A DNA stretch of 64,000 nucleotides from Malurus cyaneus samueli. Its lineage: Eukaryota > Chordata > Aves > Passeriformes > Maluridae. The notes beneath the pieces were generated by a model. It ran no database searches. It was not told the DNA's origin and saw only the letters and a list, made by a program, of their open reading frames with translations. Positions 51,401 to 64,000 of this stretch are shown here, piece by piece; within the stretch, counting starts at the first letter, position 1; each line of letters opens with the position of its first letter. The stretch lies in the NCBI GenBank assembly GCA_009741485.1, contig CM019214.1:28796746-28860745 (forward strand), in the 5' to 3' direction. The translations under genes and the position numbers were made by a program.

Positions 51401-54400
51401 AGGTAAATATTGGTGAGTTTGCCTATCATTTGAAATCTTACTGAGATCCTTTAAGTAGGTGAGAATTTCACCCTTTATCTCCACAAATACATACATATAA
51501 ATGAAAGCAATTTTTTGCCAAAGTGGTTTATTTAAAAGCTTAATCTATTTTCCTGGTTAGCAATTTTAGAACATGTATATTGTTTAAAAATTATTATTTC
51601 TTTAGATGGATTTTGTGAACTATGGATCAAATCTATCCTTAAAAGGTAAGATTTGGAAGGTTGTGTGAAAATCGCTGTGCCATTGTTTACAAAGGGAGAT
51701 GCACCTATTCCTGCAGAATGATGTCAAGTGTAAAAGAGCAGGTACTCAGTACATTTGACAAATTAAGACAAATATGAGATTATGTGATCTCATAGTTTGG
51801 TAAATAGTGCGTGATAATGGTTTCCTTACAACATTAGAAAGGAAGACAACTGTTTTTTCTCTTCACTTTAGTGAATTACAGCTTTGAGATATTGAAGTTG
51901 TTGCTCTTCACTAAATGAAAAATTGAAAACTGAGAGCCTTTAGTGCCGAGCTGTTGTAATGCGTGAATGTTTTTTCACACTATGCACCATAAGTTCTTCC
52001 TGTAGATTCTGAGTGATAATGGCTTGTCAGTATCTGTTATCCTGAAACTCCAAAGTGATTGAGCAGCTGTGTTCTGTGTGCAGTTTGGACAGTGGTGCTA
52101 ATTGCTTAATTGGCATCAAATATTAGTGTTTCAATAAAACACCAGCCTGTTCGGAAAGCCTGCCTCAACGGTGTAAAGTCCTTCTGTGTGGAGTAGTGGA
52201 GTCACAGCCTGGACGGGCAAGGCTAGAGCTGATGCTGAGAATTTGTTACTGTCCAATCTGTGGTTAGATTTCTTTTAATCAGAAAGCATTTAGAAAAATG
52301 TATGAGAGAAGACTGTTCAATTAAATGTACTTAAAGCCTGGCCAGACCAGATTGTTTCTGAGTTTTCAGCTGTATTTAGTGCATATTAACTTATTTGACT
52401 AGTGCTTGTGTATGTGTTATCTGGAGAGAAAATATAATTTTGAACTGAATATTGTTGCTGGTAATTATGGCCAAGTTAATAGTTCAAGTGGAGAGTAAGG
52501 AAATGTCATTCAGTGTTATCCCTGATTTCAAAATCATACATTAAATCTCCTTACTGAAAATATGTGAAAAGACGTGAAAAGACTAGGAACCTTTCAAAGT
52601 CATTACTTTTCCAGTAGCTATCACTAGCATCTCTGTATGATCCTTTTACTGTCACTTATGGAATACCAAACCCTGGTCTTTTCAGGCAAGATTTTTTTTT
52701 GTTAAAATGAAATCTTGATAAAAATTACCAGAGTAGCATGAAGGTGAATTTCAAACTAGTAACAGTTTGATTTTTTAAATCAGAAAAAAAAGCTGCAGAA
52801 ATATTTAAACTCTAAAATCCTGTTAACTGTCTCTATTTAATGTTAGGAAAAGATGCCCTAGTCTTTTGCTGGTCTTTGCTTTCATGGTTGCTGACACTGC
52901 TTGAAAGAATAAAAGCTATGTAACATTTCATTGATATACCAATAAAACTAGGTCTCAGTACATTGAGCTTTACATAATAGCACAATATATAAATAGAAGC
53001 AGATAATGCTAAGGTTTATTTATGGTTTCTTGGACATACTCTTAATGGGCTTAAGCAATGGAACCTAAAAAAAAAGAAATTCATATAGTTTATTGTTCTG
53101 GCAGCAGCATCAGACTGCTTTTTTCAGTGACTCTGGCGTCATTCTGTAAATTGTAATACCAGAACACTAAAAGAACTTTCAAATCAGGGTGTTTGACTTT
53201 GGCGCTTGGCATTCCCTGACATTCAGTTGGTGTGATTTGACTTCTCTACGTGGCCTGTGTCATGATTTACAGTGCTGTTTTTCTAAAAGTATCTTTTTCT
53301 GCTTCAGACAAGTGAGTTTCATTGTTGCCATATTGAACAGTTCACATGACTGTGCATTGCAGTTTGACCTCACTGGCAAAGAGAGCCTTACTCTTCCCTG
53401 CTTAGTTTTTACACTTAAACTGGGTGTGGTTCGGAGGTTTTAAAGTGTTGAATTAGGATAGTAAAGTGCATTTATTTTCTACTAACACAGTGAAAAATAA
53501 AAAAAATATTCTGTGATAGCAGATAGTTTGAGTTAGATACGGTTTTATATATGTGGTAAATTTTTCAATTCACGATAAAACCAAACCAAATTAAGCTAAT
53601 AGAAGAGATTGTCTTAGTTTTGTATTGATGATTAAAGTAAATATTGTAGAGCCTTGCTTTAGGGATGCAAATTCCAGAGTGGTTGGTTTATTTAGTGTTG
53701 ACAAAACTCCAGGGCTATCAAACCTGTAAATACTGGTAGTAATGCAGGAGAGTGCTGTTTCAATCTCTGTCTTCCCAGTTTCATAGATCATTTCACAGGC
53801 CTGTTTTAACTGAATCATGATAAATGCTCTCTGTATTCAGTGAAACTTTAAAAAATGCTTTTCTGAACTAGCAGCATTGTCAAGCTGTCTTGGACTGGTT
53901 TATAATACATATGAGAGAAATTGTCAAAGTGGGCCCCCATGGAGGGAAGGAGAAGCTGAGGAATTTCTTCTTGGTGTTCAAAGCTTGTGTGGTATTCCCA
54001 TTAGCCCTTTATGTAATCATCTCTGAACTCAGGCACTTCACTTATCAGGACTAGTATTTTGTGTTGTCTGAAACGTCCTTCCTAATGAAAAACTTAAAAA
54101 CGTTGTACAGTTTAATGTGTTATTCAGGAATATCTCATATTACTTTGTATTCCTATGATAATTCCTTAGTACAAGTGTCAGTAGATCAGTTCTGTGTATT
54201 GTACATTGTTCCTGCAGTGCACTGGCAAGATAAAGTATTGTGGACCGATGAAATGGTAAAAGATACCATGTTTTGTTATTGTCATAGAAATAAGGTGGAA
54301 TATGAAAACATTGTCCTGCTTTACTTCCTTCTAAAATATTTTGGCTTGCTTGCTCAAAGAATGTTACCTGGTGTTCAGAAGCGGGCTGAATGGCACTTTA

Positions 54401-55926
54401 CTTTTTGACCAGTCCACTTGATAAGGGAGAAGTTGTCTGACTGGAAAATCAATGCAATTTTTATACTGACCCATGTCCTAGTTTCGTGTCCATGCTAGGT
54501 GTGGCATGGGAGAAATGTTGTGTTCCCTCCCACTGAGCCAGGAGCAGTTACAGGGTTTAGCATAAGCCCTGACTGGGCCATTGGTGTGTCTAATGAATGG
54601 CTGTCCTTTTTACTTCCTTTGGGAACAGCTTCATTTAATGTATTAAGTGACTCTTTCAAGTTATGGAAAATTGAATAATAATCAGAAAAACTTGGGGTTT
54701 ACTTTTGGTTTTAGTTTTATTCCTAGTCTTGTAATTATGACATTTGGTATCTTCTGAACATGATGCCTCCATTTTTTTGTCACTTGTAAGAATCAAGTAA
54801 TGGTTTAGGGTCTTTTTTGGGTCTGCTTCTAGTATCTACTTCTGGGATAGCAGAAGTTGCTTTTCTTTAATCCTTCACTTTATATTTTACTTGATGACTA
54901 CTACTCAGCTATACTGTGGTTAATAGTCTGAGTCCAATAGATTTTCTCTTTATATTTTTGATGTTCTCCCCAGCCTCAAGAAAGTAATGCACACCACATA
55001 GATAATCATTTTATTTGCTTAACTGCTCCAAATTTGCTGAGCATTGCAAGATTTGGTATGTTTATTTCAACAATAAAATATGTAGAAAGTGATCTAGACT
55101 GTTGACTAAGGAATGTTTATTTTATAATCCATATATCCCCCTCAAAATAATTTCTAAATTTAAAAAAAAAAATTGTTATTTTGGTTTGATGTAAATACTT
55201 TTCTACAGTGATTTGTACTTTTTTTTTACAGTTAATAAGACACATTGAAATATTAATTTTAGGGAAGCTATAGGGTGTGGTGGAGTTTAATGTGAATGTG
55301 AACATTTGGCACATCTACTTCTTTTTTCTGCTCATAGGCACAGCTTTCCTAGAAGAGCAAGTGCTCTGAGTTGACAAGCTGAGATATTTTCCTGGCAACC
55401 TAAGAGCCACTAAGCATGTTCATGAGCGGGGAAATGATTACTATTAGTATTTCAGGAGAGTTGAGTTTGACTTCACTGCAAATAAAATACCAAGTTATGG
55501 CTGGCTAGTCTCAAAAATGTGAACTATTTTCCATATTTATAAAAATATTTTAGTTAGCACAGATTTTTATCAGTGGCAAAATGAGAAACAACCATATAAA
55601 TATTTACTAAATACATAAGTTGACTGAAAATCTTAAACCATTTGTCCTTTTTTCAGCTATAAACAGAAAAGTGAGAATAGTGATTTTCATGGATGCTCTT
55701 TCATTGCATTGTGGGCAAGTGCAGTGCAATTAAGGAAGTGTTTTGACATTTGACTTGGCCTTAGGTGTTTTGGTGATCTTGAGATGATACAGGAAAGTGT
55801 GAGGGGTCATGTGCTGGTGGCTGTGTATGTGTTGATGGTCAGACATGATTAGTTATGCAGTGTGTGACTCATTTTACTGCAGAAATACTAAGTGAACTGA
55901 TACAGTAACTTTTCTTTCCCCCACAG

Positions 55927-56049
55927 TGTGCTGGAGAAGAGAATTGGGTGGACAGTCGCACTATTTATGTTGGGCATCGTGAGCCACCTCCAGGCGCTGA
56001 AGCATACATTCCACAGAGATTTCCAGATAACAGAATAGTCTCATCAAAG
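55927..56049 (+). CDS. ATP11A: ATP11A coding exon (N-terminal cytosolic region), P4-ATPase flippase
   Basis: This exon is the only secure coding sequence. ATP11A is a P4-ATPase that, with the CDC50A (TMEM30A) subunit, moves phosphatidylserine and phosphatidylethanolamine from the outer to the inner leaflet of the plasma membrane. The 41 codons start CAGEENW, contain DSRTIYVGHREPPPGAEAY and end DNRIVSSK. From memory this agrees with human ATP11A near residues 14-54, with Phe where human has Tyr in the 'QR-Y-PDN' segment. The paralogues ATP11B and ATP11C differ strongly in the RTIYVGHREPPP part, though all share the 'DNRI-SSK' end that precedes the first membrane helix. It is preceded by a pyrimidine tract and CAG, and followed by GTACCA. 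Its length is a multiple of three and both junctions fall between codons. The catalytic DKTGT motif, actuator loop and membrane helices lie in later exons outside the window. The open frame runs on into the intron to 56355, but that part is not coding. Confidence 0.95.
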
Positions 56050-59000
56050 GTACCAATATTTTCTTTCATTCATTTAGATAAATCAGCTGAAGTTATTCTT
56101 TGTGTTTATTTCTTTCTTTCAAGATTTTTTCCTTGTCTTCCTGGTTTTTTTGTTCTTTCCATAACCAGCAAAGTGAAGGTATCTCAGATTTCTTCTAGAG
56201 AAAGTAGTTGCGAAGTTGCCTCTAAAATGAACAGAAATAAAATAACTTCTCCAGTATTTACTGTTGTACATAGAATAGTACAGTCTTTGAGTAACAATGT
56301 GCTTTTCCACAAAGAAAAAACCAATTTTCATTTGAGGCAATCCTGGAGTAAATAAAATCTTCCCAAAGAAAGACTTCACCCTTTTAACTTGAAAGCAATA
56401 CCTCAAAGTACTAGAAACAACTTGATTTGTTGAGCACTTATATTCATCGTACACTCTCCACCATAACAGTGCCGTTCCCTTCAAAAGCTCATACAGTTTC
56501 TTTGGGATTTTGTCTATAGTCTTTGTTATTGACATGAAAGTGAATTGTACTTCAAGTCTTGGTATTGTGATGCATCTGGGCTCTTTAGAAACCTTCCAGT
56601 TGTCCCTCACTTGAGTTAGTAAGTTTTAACTTCCATAAGCTTCAGCAGCTTTCTGTGAATAGTTGGGATGTTGGTACTTTCCAGCTGGTTTACTTTAGCT
56701 AAAGGGTTATACTGCAGTGGCACAGAAACTTGAGCTCTTGCAGGTGATGTATGGCAACTCAAGAACTCCCAAGTTTGTAATGTGCTTAAATTTTCATCTT
56801 CATGAGCTTGCATCTGCAGCCAATTATGAGATAATCAATTCAAAATATTATCTCCTTTACTGAGAATTTCTTTTTGAACAGTGTCTCAAATCCCTAGCCA
56901 CTATAAGAGCCTTAGTAACATTATGATCTCCAGGAACTGAGTGATTACCCTCATGGACCTGAACATTTGCCATCCATTAACATAATGAAAGCCACACTTT
57001 TCACAAATGGTGTGTCATTTCTCGTGTGAGATTTTGTATTTACTGCATTCCTTCCATACTTCATTCAAAGACAGTTTACTGAAAAGGAGCATAGTATTTA
57101 GGCATCTTTAGATAGAATGTTCAAAAGGTGAGGCAGATGAAGTACAGTCAGACAGGTGCAGTGGGAAATCCTGTGCTCTACACATTGATTTGTATTGCCT
57201 TTTGAATTATGAAAAAGCAAACACACTTAATGCAAATTTTTGTACTCCTGTGACAATTTCTGTTTTTTTTTAACTTCATCTGGGATAGATGTAAATAAAG
57301 CCATTGAAGTTACTGCTGATACTTTTCTTGAAATAAAAACATCCCTTTCCACTGTGCAAGCTGTTTTGTCATCTTTTTGTGATTATTAAGTTAGTGGAAG
57401 TTTCAAGTTACTTTGCTTTGCAGAGTGAGATTTTTTAAGTATGACTTAAACCTGCATTGAGATGGGGAATCCCTGCCAGCAATTAGTTTATGCATGACTT
57501 GAACCAGTTCAGGATGGAGACTGTATTTTCATTTGGATATAAAGCATATTCAGTTAAATATTTTAAATGTTAAACTCTTTAGCTTGTGAGTTTATCTGTA
57601 AATAGCCTTTCATAAACAGAAGGCATTAGTGGAAATATATACATTTTATAGAAACATGATCATGCTATTTTTTTCTGTTTATTGATTAAACTTCTCTCAT
57701 TTAAAACATAAAATATAGGTTGTCTTTGTGAAAGTAAATACAGTGGTGATATTTCAGGAGGGCACAGAATTCACATAAATGCCTTACCATATTGAACAGT
57801 TCCTTAGACTGCTAAAAGCTGTTTTAATGACAGTTGCCTGTATATGAGAAGTTTCCATGCTGTTGAGCCTGTGCTGGCCCTTTAAAGTGTTATTCCCATG
57901 CTCCATCCTAAATAGCCTGAATAAAGCACCATTGTGACTTGGATTCATTCTGGTTCTGTAAATTCTTACCCTTTCACCCATCCTTGTCCCTTGCTTGCTT
58001 GTGAAAGCTCTGGAGGAGGCACCTATTACAGCGAGGAGAATGCAGACAAACTTCCTCAAAAGTCATTGAGCGAAAATGGTCCAATGTGCAAAATTTAGAT
58101 GACAAACCTATAATTGTTAGAGTAGATAAAGGTACATGCTTGCAAGCACACTGTGTAATGTTACCTCAGCCATGAAGGATACTTCCTTCATCTTTCATCA
58201 GCGACACAGTAACTTTCAGCTGGGCTTTTATAGGCGTTTAGTTCTTATGCAAGAAAGTGTATCATTGCTCTTCAAGGATGAGGAACTCTAAACTTTCAAG
58301 TACAGATTTTACCAATTTAAGACAAACTGAATTTCTAAAAAGAGTAGTTGAAAACCATGAGGAAATATCATCAATTTGTCTGTATGCTGCTTTACTGAAA
58401 AAATATAATGTCATAAAGTCCTGAAAAAGATGGCAGCTTGCAGTAACATGAACCTTAGACTTCACTAGTCCTTCCGAAAGTACATTTTACTGTGCTTCAG
58501 CAGAGGCTTCTTGGTGTCAGCAAGGTAATACTTTGATTTAAGTGCAGTGGGATATTTTGTGTACATTGCACTGTCGCTGTGGAATGTGTCTAGTACTCTG
58601 TCTGCTTAATGGTACATTCCTGGTTGTGAAAAATGATACAGACAGACCTTGGCCAGATGAAAGTGTTCTATTGGTTTGGTGTGTTAATTCAGTTATGATA
58701 TTGACAATATATTGCAAGAGTGTGTTGAACTAGTAAAATACAACAACACATGTCTTTTGGATTGTGCATGCAGTTCCTTTTATGTTCGAAGAGAAACCGT
58801 GACCTTTGTAACATCCTTATGTTGATTTAACTTTTAGCTACTTCAGCTGCTGCCTTGGGTATTGGCCCTTGAAGTGGCTGTTATGGGCCCTTGATTGAGT
58901 TTATCACAGGACCATGCTGCAGCATGGCAAAATATCAGCTGGTAGAAAACCCCCAGTGTTTCAAATGTAGAAGAAATAAAGTATTTGAATTGGCAGAGAG

Positions 59001-62000
59001 GTGGCTTGCTTTTTTCCTAAAAAAATTGTACACATTTTGATATTTTTTACTTTTTGGTAGAACTTCTAGATGAAAAGGAAACTAAGTTAAACTAGGCAGC
59101 AATAGCAACTACCAAAACTTGGTGAGAAACAACCTTTTTTCCTTCTGAAACAGGATTTTACTTTTTTTAAAACCTGATAAATTAGAAAGTAATGTTTTAA
59201 TACAAAACTTCCTTAAGGTCCAGGCTTCATGTTATTGTGCTGGGAATATGATTTTATATGTAGCAGTCTTTAATGGATTTCTCCTCTGTGAATTCCTTCA
59301 ATTCCTATTAAGCCCAAGTAAATTCTCAGAAAAAAAGAACAGTTCAACTGTGGAAATGTTTGCCAAGAAGCTGTGAGCCTTCATTTTAGAACTTCCTTTT
59401 AATTTGAGTTCACATTCCCAATCTTTGAATCTGACAATGACTGTTATTCCCTGCTTATAATCTTGTTTTCACCATATTCCTTTCCAGGAGGAATAGCCTT
59501 AGCCTGTTCAATAATTGTGTGGAAGCTACTCCATGCCTGTGCTCAGGTTTGGTCTGTACCTTTTCCCAAGCCAGTGGAATCATGCACAGATTATTCAATA
59601 CATAGCAAACTACAGATTTATGTAGTGGCATGATGATGTTTTTAGCTTGTTATTAGTTAATGTTTTTCAGTATCCAAATTCCCTTTTCTTGAAGTTAATC
59701 TAATACCTTTATAAAACTGCTGTGCTTCAAGGATCTCATTTGTTGACAAAGTGGGGATTTGCCCTTCCTGTTCTACCTGAATGAATGAACTGAAGACTTA
59801 TTGGATGTGGACATGTCTCTTAACAGAGGGAAAAATTGTACTGAAAATAACATCTTTCTTGGGCAACAATATGAAGATCATAGAAACATGTTTAATTACA
59901 GCTGCTTATGGCTTTTGGAAAAGAAACAAAACATCAAGAATGAGCCACAAGAAAGAACCAGAAGTTGCAAAACTTCCTGGATAGGAATAGCCTGTTGAAT
60001 GATAGACAAGAGAATTTCCTATATGTCAGGTATACCTGACAAACATAGAAAATCCAATAATTTTAGGCAGGAGAAGTGATCTTAAATTTTTTTTCCCTAT
60101 AGCACCCATAGAGGAAGTTGGGTTAGGGAGACTTTGTAAGGGTTTTTCTTTGTCTGTGGTTAATCAATACACAGTATTTTGCCTTGGTGGTCCTGTGTCA
60201 CTGCAAACTTATACTGTCAAAGTTCCATAAAGAGAAATTTTACAGCTACAAAACCCGCTTGTGCCTGGGTTGCTGACATAACTGGAGGCAGCAGGGCTCT
60301 CAGAACATGATACTGGAGGGTAGTGGGATATGATTCTTAAGTGAAATGCAGAATTAACTCTACAGTGGATGCAGAATTTACCCTAAAGACATGTCACTGA
60401 AATTAAATTATATGTGAAATTACAAAGTGCTCAATTGTGCCGTAGCTTTATTTCCTATTCTTCCTATAGAAAACCAGTAAGGTGAACGTGGATGGGAGAA
60501 CAGTACCACTGTTATTAACTGATTTTCAATGCCATACACTGTATTCATGGACCGGAAGTGATCCTGGTTTCGTTGCATAAACAATGCAGTCTTCTGTTTC
60601 TGCCTGTTTCCTGAGGACTTCTCATAAAAAATGACCCAAACATTGATTTCTGTGATAGTGGCCTAAGGTGATGATACCGCATGCAGAGAATATCCTATAC
60701 CTTGAAAGGGAGACCTTAGCCATCTTCAGTGCTAATCTGATTAATTTTGAGTCATCTCAATTGCTGTGACTAATAGTTAAATAAAATTAAGTAATTCTGA
60801 CATGTTGCAGCAGATGTGGAAATATTCCTTTCTTTCAGCAGAAATTCATGACCTTGTGCTGCACCTCTTCCCTGCAGCACTTGTTCATAGTATAAACACA
60901 CACAGATTGGGTGTTCTCTGATTTCTTGTTTTGTTGCCACATTTAGAAGAAATGTTAATACTGATTTCAAGGAAATACTAAACCACCTCTATCAAGATAA
61001 ACCACTTAGAACCCACAGATCTAGGCTGTTTCACTCTTTGCCAAGGTGATGCTTCATAATTGGAAGGCTTTGTCTGGCCTCTCTAGGGCCATGACATAGC
61101 AGTTTCAAGATGAGGAGTTCAAACACAGCCCTAAGCAATGACATTTGAAAGTCAGGGAAGCATCCACAGCACGCAGTGGGAAGAGGCATGGTCATGTGTT
61201 TGTGAAGCCAGTAAATAATTGTGTAGCATACTCTGTGGGGGCAGAGAGGGGGGATAGGCAGAAATATATATGGGACAGGGACTAATGCAGGGAGTGTTGT
61301 GGGTGCCTTTTAGTGTGAACACACTGATCTGCTCTAAAAGCTGTAACACAGAGCTCTCCATTTCTGCCCGGGTAATCCCCTGACTCGCAGCCACACTGGG
61401 ATAAACAGGAAGTCAGATTCGATGCAGTGAGGGCTGAAGAGTCAGGTGTGCCCAGCCCTGCCAAAGGTGAGTGGGGCAAGAGCTGTTAGAGATGAAGAAG
61501 CATAAATGGACTTGGTTGGCAGTAAAGCTTAAATGCTTCCGAATCAGTTGGGCTCTCAAAGGGCCCAGCTCAGGCATCACGATACTTGAGATAGGATGAG
61601 AGTGCTGTGAGTGTGCGCTTCTTCCAGGCACAATAATACCATTTCCTTCTGGGGCTGACTGCCAGTACCTAGAGAGAGCAAGGAAAAGCTCTCCTTTGCT
61701 CTTGATGATCCTGCTCAGCATGGGATTTCCAGGTCAGAGACTCTTTGCAACCTCACTTACATTCCCAGGAGAAGCCATTTACCCTTCCCGTGACTCAGGG
61801 ATACTAGCAATATTTTATCTTCTGTTGGTACTGCCCCATACAGAGCTTTTAAAGTTTTTTTTATATTAGTACAGAGTCTGCATGTGGTAAAAGGGAAACA
61901 AAGAGGAAGGAAAGCAGTTCCAAACCTAACATCAGGGAACAAGATGTATTTCTTCTCTCTTTACCAGTGAGAAAGTGAAGCTTGCTTGCTCTCGCACACT

Positions 62001-63018
62001 TTCTTCTATTCTTGGTATTCTTTGTGACTTTGGTCTTCAATCAGTCATCCTTGCTGTAAGGTTTTTTATTTTTTAAAATTTTATTTAGATAATTACAGAT
62101 GGTCAGGGATCTCTTTGTCCGAGGAGTTCCTGGAATTAATAGCCTTATTTGATAAGACTGAGAGTTGCTGAACAGGGTCTACAAAAGATGGACTTGCTTG
62201 TAGTAGAAGTCCTGCTTTATCAGTAACTGTTTTTAAGAAAATCTATGCCAAAATATGTGTCATCAAATGTACCATTGGATCCAACTTCCCCAAATCAGTT
62301 TCATTTTTGCACTTTCTCTGAATGTACTCTTGGTTGTTACTTGTAAAAGCCCTACATGTCACAGAGTTTCTAGTGATGCCTGCGTTGTGAATGACCCTGT
62401 GATGTGGAGAAACAGGAGTCCCTCCCTTAGTAGAGTGATAAACACTGTGCAGATGCTGCATATGTTAATACTTTCATTAAAATACTGATAATTGTGTTTT
62501 TCTGCATCTATTCCAATAAATATGGCAAAATACTTTTCAGAAGATTCCAATTCTATTGAGTAGCATACAAGCACAGAAGTCTGATTTTTTTTCTTTTTTT
62601 TGCTTCAAGTCAAAGGCTTGACACTAATTTAATACATTACAGAACACAGATTAATTCTTCTGTAAACTTCCTTTATGTTTATAAGCAAGTCACTTGAGTC
62701 AGACAGGGCATGCTCTCAACTCTGTTCTTACAATTTCAGATAATTATTCATTTCCTGGTTTTTCATACCCTTTGTTATAGTTTTCTCTACCAGTTCTCTA
62801 TTCTATTAGAGTTAGACAAATGGTGTTTAAAAAAAAGTAATGTTTTTGTAAATAAAATTACCTTTAAAGGAATTGTCAAACTTTAGATCAAACATTTTTC
62901 AGCTGTTCTGCTGAAGGGGGCTACCTACCTACATGTATATAATATATGTAATATTTATGTTGTTTTAATAACATAATACTATGTGAAGTGGTGTTATAGA
63001 TAAAGTCTTGTGTCCGTT
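56050..63018 (+). other. ATP11A intron after the N-terminal exon, no recognisable gene
   Basis: The intron begins GTACCAATATTT and extends beyond the window, since no further ATP11A exon (the next should encode a 'YTFWNF'-like start of the first membrane region) is seen before 64000. A run of minus-strand open frames with somewhat higher GC occupies 61150-61950, but their products resemble no known protein. A 16-bp perfect palindrome sits at 60025-60040. No RNA gene was recognised. Confidence 0.6.
60025..60040. repeat. Perfect 16-bp palindrome
   Basis: GTCAGGTATACCTGAC is a perfect inverted repeat without a spacer. It contains two opposed CAGGTA/TACCTG E2-box-like halves of the kind bound by ZEB/SNAI zinc-finger repressors. 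Function is unknown and chance occurrence is plausible. Confidence 0.5.
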
Positions 63019-63335
63019 ACCTAAAAGGAGACTACAAAAAAGCTGGAGAGGGCCTTTTTATGAGGGCATTAAGTGATTGGACAAGGGAGAAGGGCTTTAA
63101 GCTGAAAGATGCTTGGTTTGGATTGAATATGTACTGTGAGGATGGTGAGGCACTGGAACAGGCTGTCCGGAGAAGTTGTAGATGCTGCATCTCTGGAAAT
63201 GTTCAAGGTCAGGTTGAATGGGGCTTGGAGCAACCAGGTCAAGTGGAAGTTGTCCCTGCCCATGGCAGGGGTGTTGGCACTAGATGCTCTTGAGAAGATC
63301 TTGAACATCCTTTTCCACCCAAGCCATTCTGTGAT
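63019..63335 (+). mobile_element. CR1 LINE 3' fragment (about 317 bp), best preserved in window
   Basis: It runs from ACCTAAAAGGAGACTACAAA through GGTGAGGCACTGGAACAGGC and CCCTGCCCATGGCAGGGGTG, ending at AAGCCATTCTGTGAT. Blocks follow the avian CR1 3' end in order (agaaagctggagaggg, gggcatgtagtgataggaca, gaggcactggcacagg, gttcaaggccaggttgg, tgcccatggcagggggttgg, accattctgtgat). A short internal deletion removes the usual 'aggaagaaattctt' before ACTGTGAGGATGG. It is 5'-truncated and non-coding, in the same orientation as ATP11A. The open frames at 63060-63402 on both strands are frames within this repeat. Confidence 0.95.
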
Positions 63336-64000
63336 ATGCACACATGCTGCAATTGAGTTTTTAAACTGCAGCTTTAACAATGCATTGTTTCTTGGTAATT
63401 GATAGATAGTATAAAAATGTATACATTAAAAGTGCTGAAGTCAACATGGACACAAATGACTGCAAGATCATCTTTTCTCTATACTACCCTGGTTTTATTA
63501 TCCTCAGGATGGATTTTGTTTTGTAGAAGGGGTGAGAATCATCATGGGGAGATGCCTACAAACCAGGACTAAACCAATATTGTAGATGTTCTTGTTATAG
63601 TAGTTGAAAGCATTTATAAGAAACAGTTAAAAAGGTTGAGTGAAATGAGTGAAATCAGAGTGGGTTAGAAGAGAGGTGGTGACTATTTAAAATAAATAAT
63701 CTGTAAAAAACAAGACATGTTGATGAAAATCAGTATGAAATGCTTTTTCTTACAGGTTCAGTTTTTGATGTAAAGTGATTATTTAAACTCCCCTTTTAAA
63801 GAAAATACCTACCTCTTAGGATGGAAAGAGAAGCTTAAGACGTGAGCCAAAATTCTGGCATGCAGCTATCAAATGAAAAGGTCATAATACAGTGCCAAGA
63901 ACACTGTATTTCACACTTCTGAATTTATGTGATTGGCTGCAATAAGGAGGCATTGCAGCTGAAAGCAAGATGGTATCAGTAAATAGGATGCAAGAATTGG
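63336..64000 (+). other. ATP11A intron, end of window, nothing recognised
   Basis: AT-rich DNA after the CR1 copy. No exon, RNA gene, repeat family or regulatory motif could be supported. Confidence 0.5.

Larger units (their letters stand above)
41173..55926 (+). other. ATP11A intron 1, distal part, no recognisable gene
   Basis: AT-rich DNA running to the acceptor of the ATP11A exon. It holds low-complexity tracts (42498-42565 and 44810-44840) and a doubtful CR1 trace at 48409-48470, listed separately. Open frames are short and unlike any family I know; the longest is 115 codons at 54061-54408. The last bases before the exon form a pyrimidine-rich acceptor (CTTTTCTTTCCCCCACAG-like). Confidence 0.55.

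Noticed and set aside
56050..56355. Continuation of the ATP11A frame past the exon
   Set aside because: It lies beyond a GT donor at the position where the family protein continues with a different sequence, so it is intron read-through rather than coding sequence.
56119..56610. 163-codon minus-strand open frame next to the ATP11A exon
   Set aside because: No recognisable domain, and it is not antisense to a known gene. Likely chance.
63060..63402. Overlapping open frames on both strands near 63.1-63.4 kb
   Set aside because: They coincide with a CR1 3' untranslated-type fragment and are not genes.
1..64000. Prokaryotic or phage system, CRISPR array, defence island or viral insertion
   Set aside because: No dense coding, no direct-repeat array, no ribosome-binding-site pattern and no viral genes. 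The window is vertebrate intronic DNA.

Overview
The window is vertebrate nuclear DNA, most likely from a bird. It is AT-rich and almost entirely non-coding. It is scattered with truncated CR1-type LINE 3' ends carrying the usual sauropsid CR1 tail (…ATTCTGTGAT), and I see no Alu, B1 or L1 elements. A turtle or crocodilian is not strictly excluded. Nothing prokaryotic, phage or viral was found: no operons, CRISPR arrays or rRNA/tRNA genes.

One protein-coding exon is secure, at 55927-56049 on the + strand. Its 41 codons encode the N-terminal cytosolic stretch of ATP11A, a class VI P4-ATPase phospholipid flippase, and it is flanked by a good acceptor and a GT donor. Almost everything upstream (about 1-55926) is therefore read as the very large first intron of ATP11A, and 56050-64000 as the start of the next intron. 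Bases 1-115 are a CpG-dense fragment, probably the inner edge of the promoter CpG island. The usual first coding exon is not visible and probably lies just outside the window.

Region by region: 1-115 CpG-island edge; 116-35509 intronic DNA with small CR1 fragments (12.3, 24.1, 31.4 and 34.0 kb) and an old LINE reverse-transcriptase relic (about 26.1-26.6 kb); 35510-35867 a 23-N assembly gap flanked by two nearly identical 116-bp copies, best explained as an unresolved allelic bubble with an 83-bp indel; 39410-39640 an isolated CpG-rich island inside the intron; 40.9-41.2 kb a CR1 copy; 41.2-55.9 kb featureless intron; 55.9 kb the ATP11A exon; 56.0-64.0 kb the following intron with a CR1 copy at 63.0 kb.

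The most interesting candidate is the intronic CpG island. It contains an ATG in strong Kozak context (39579), a 16-codon open frame and a GT splice donor in phase 0 (39626/39627), the same phase at which the ATP11A exon begins. It could be an alternative promoter and first exon giving ATP11A a different N-terminus. This is inference and needs transcript data.
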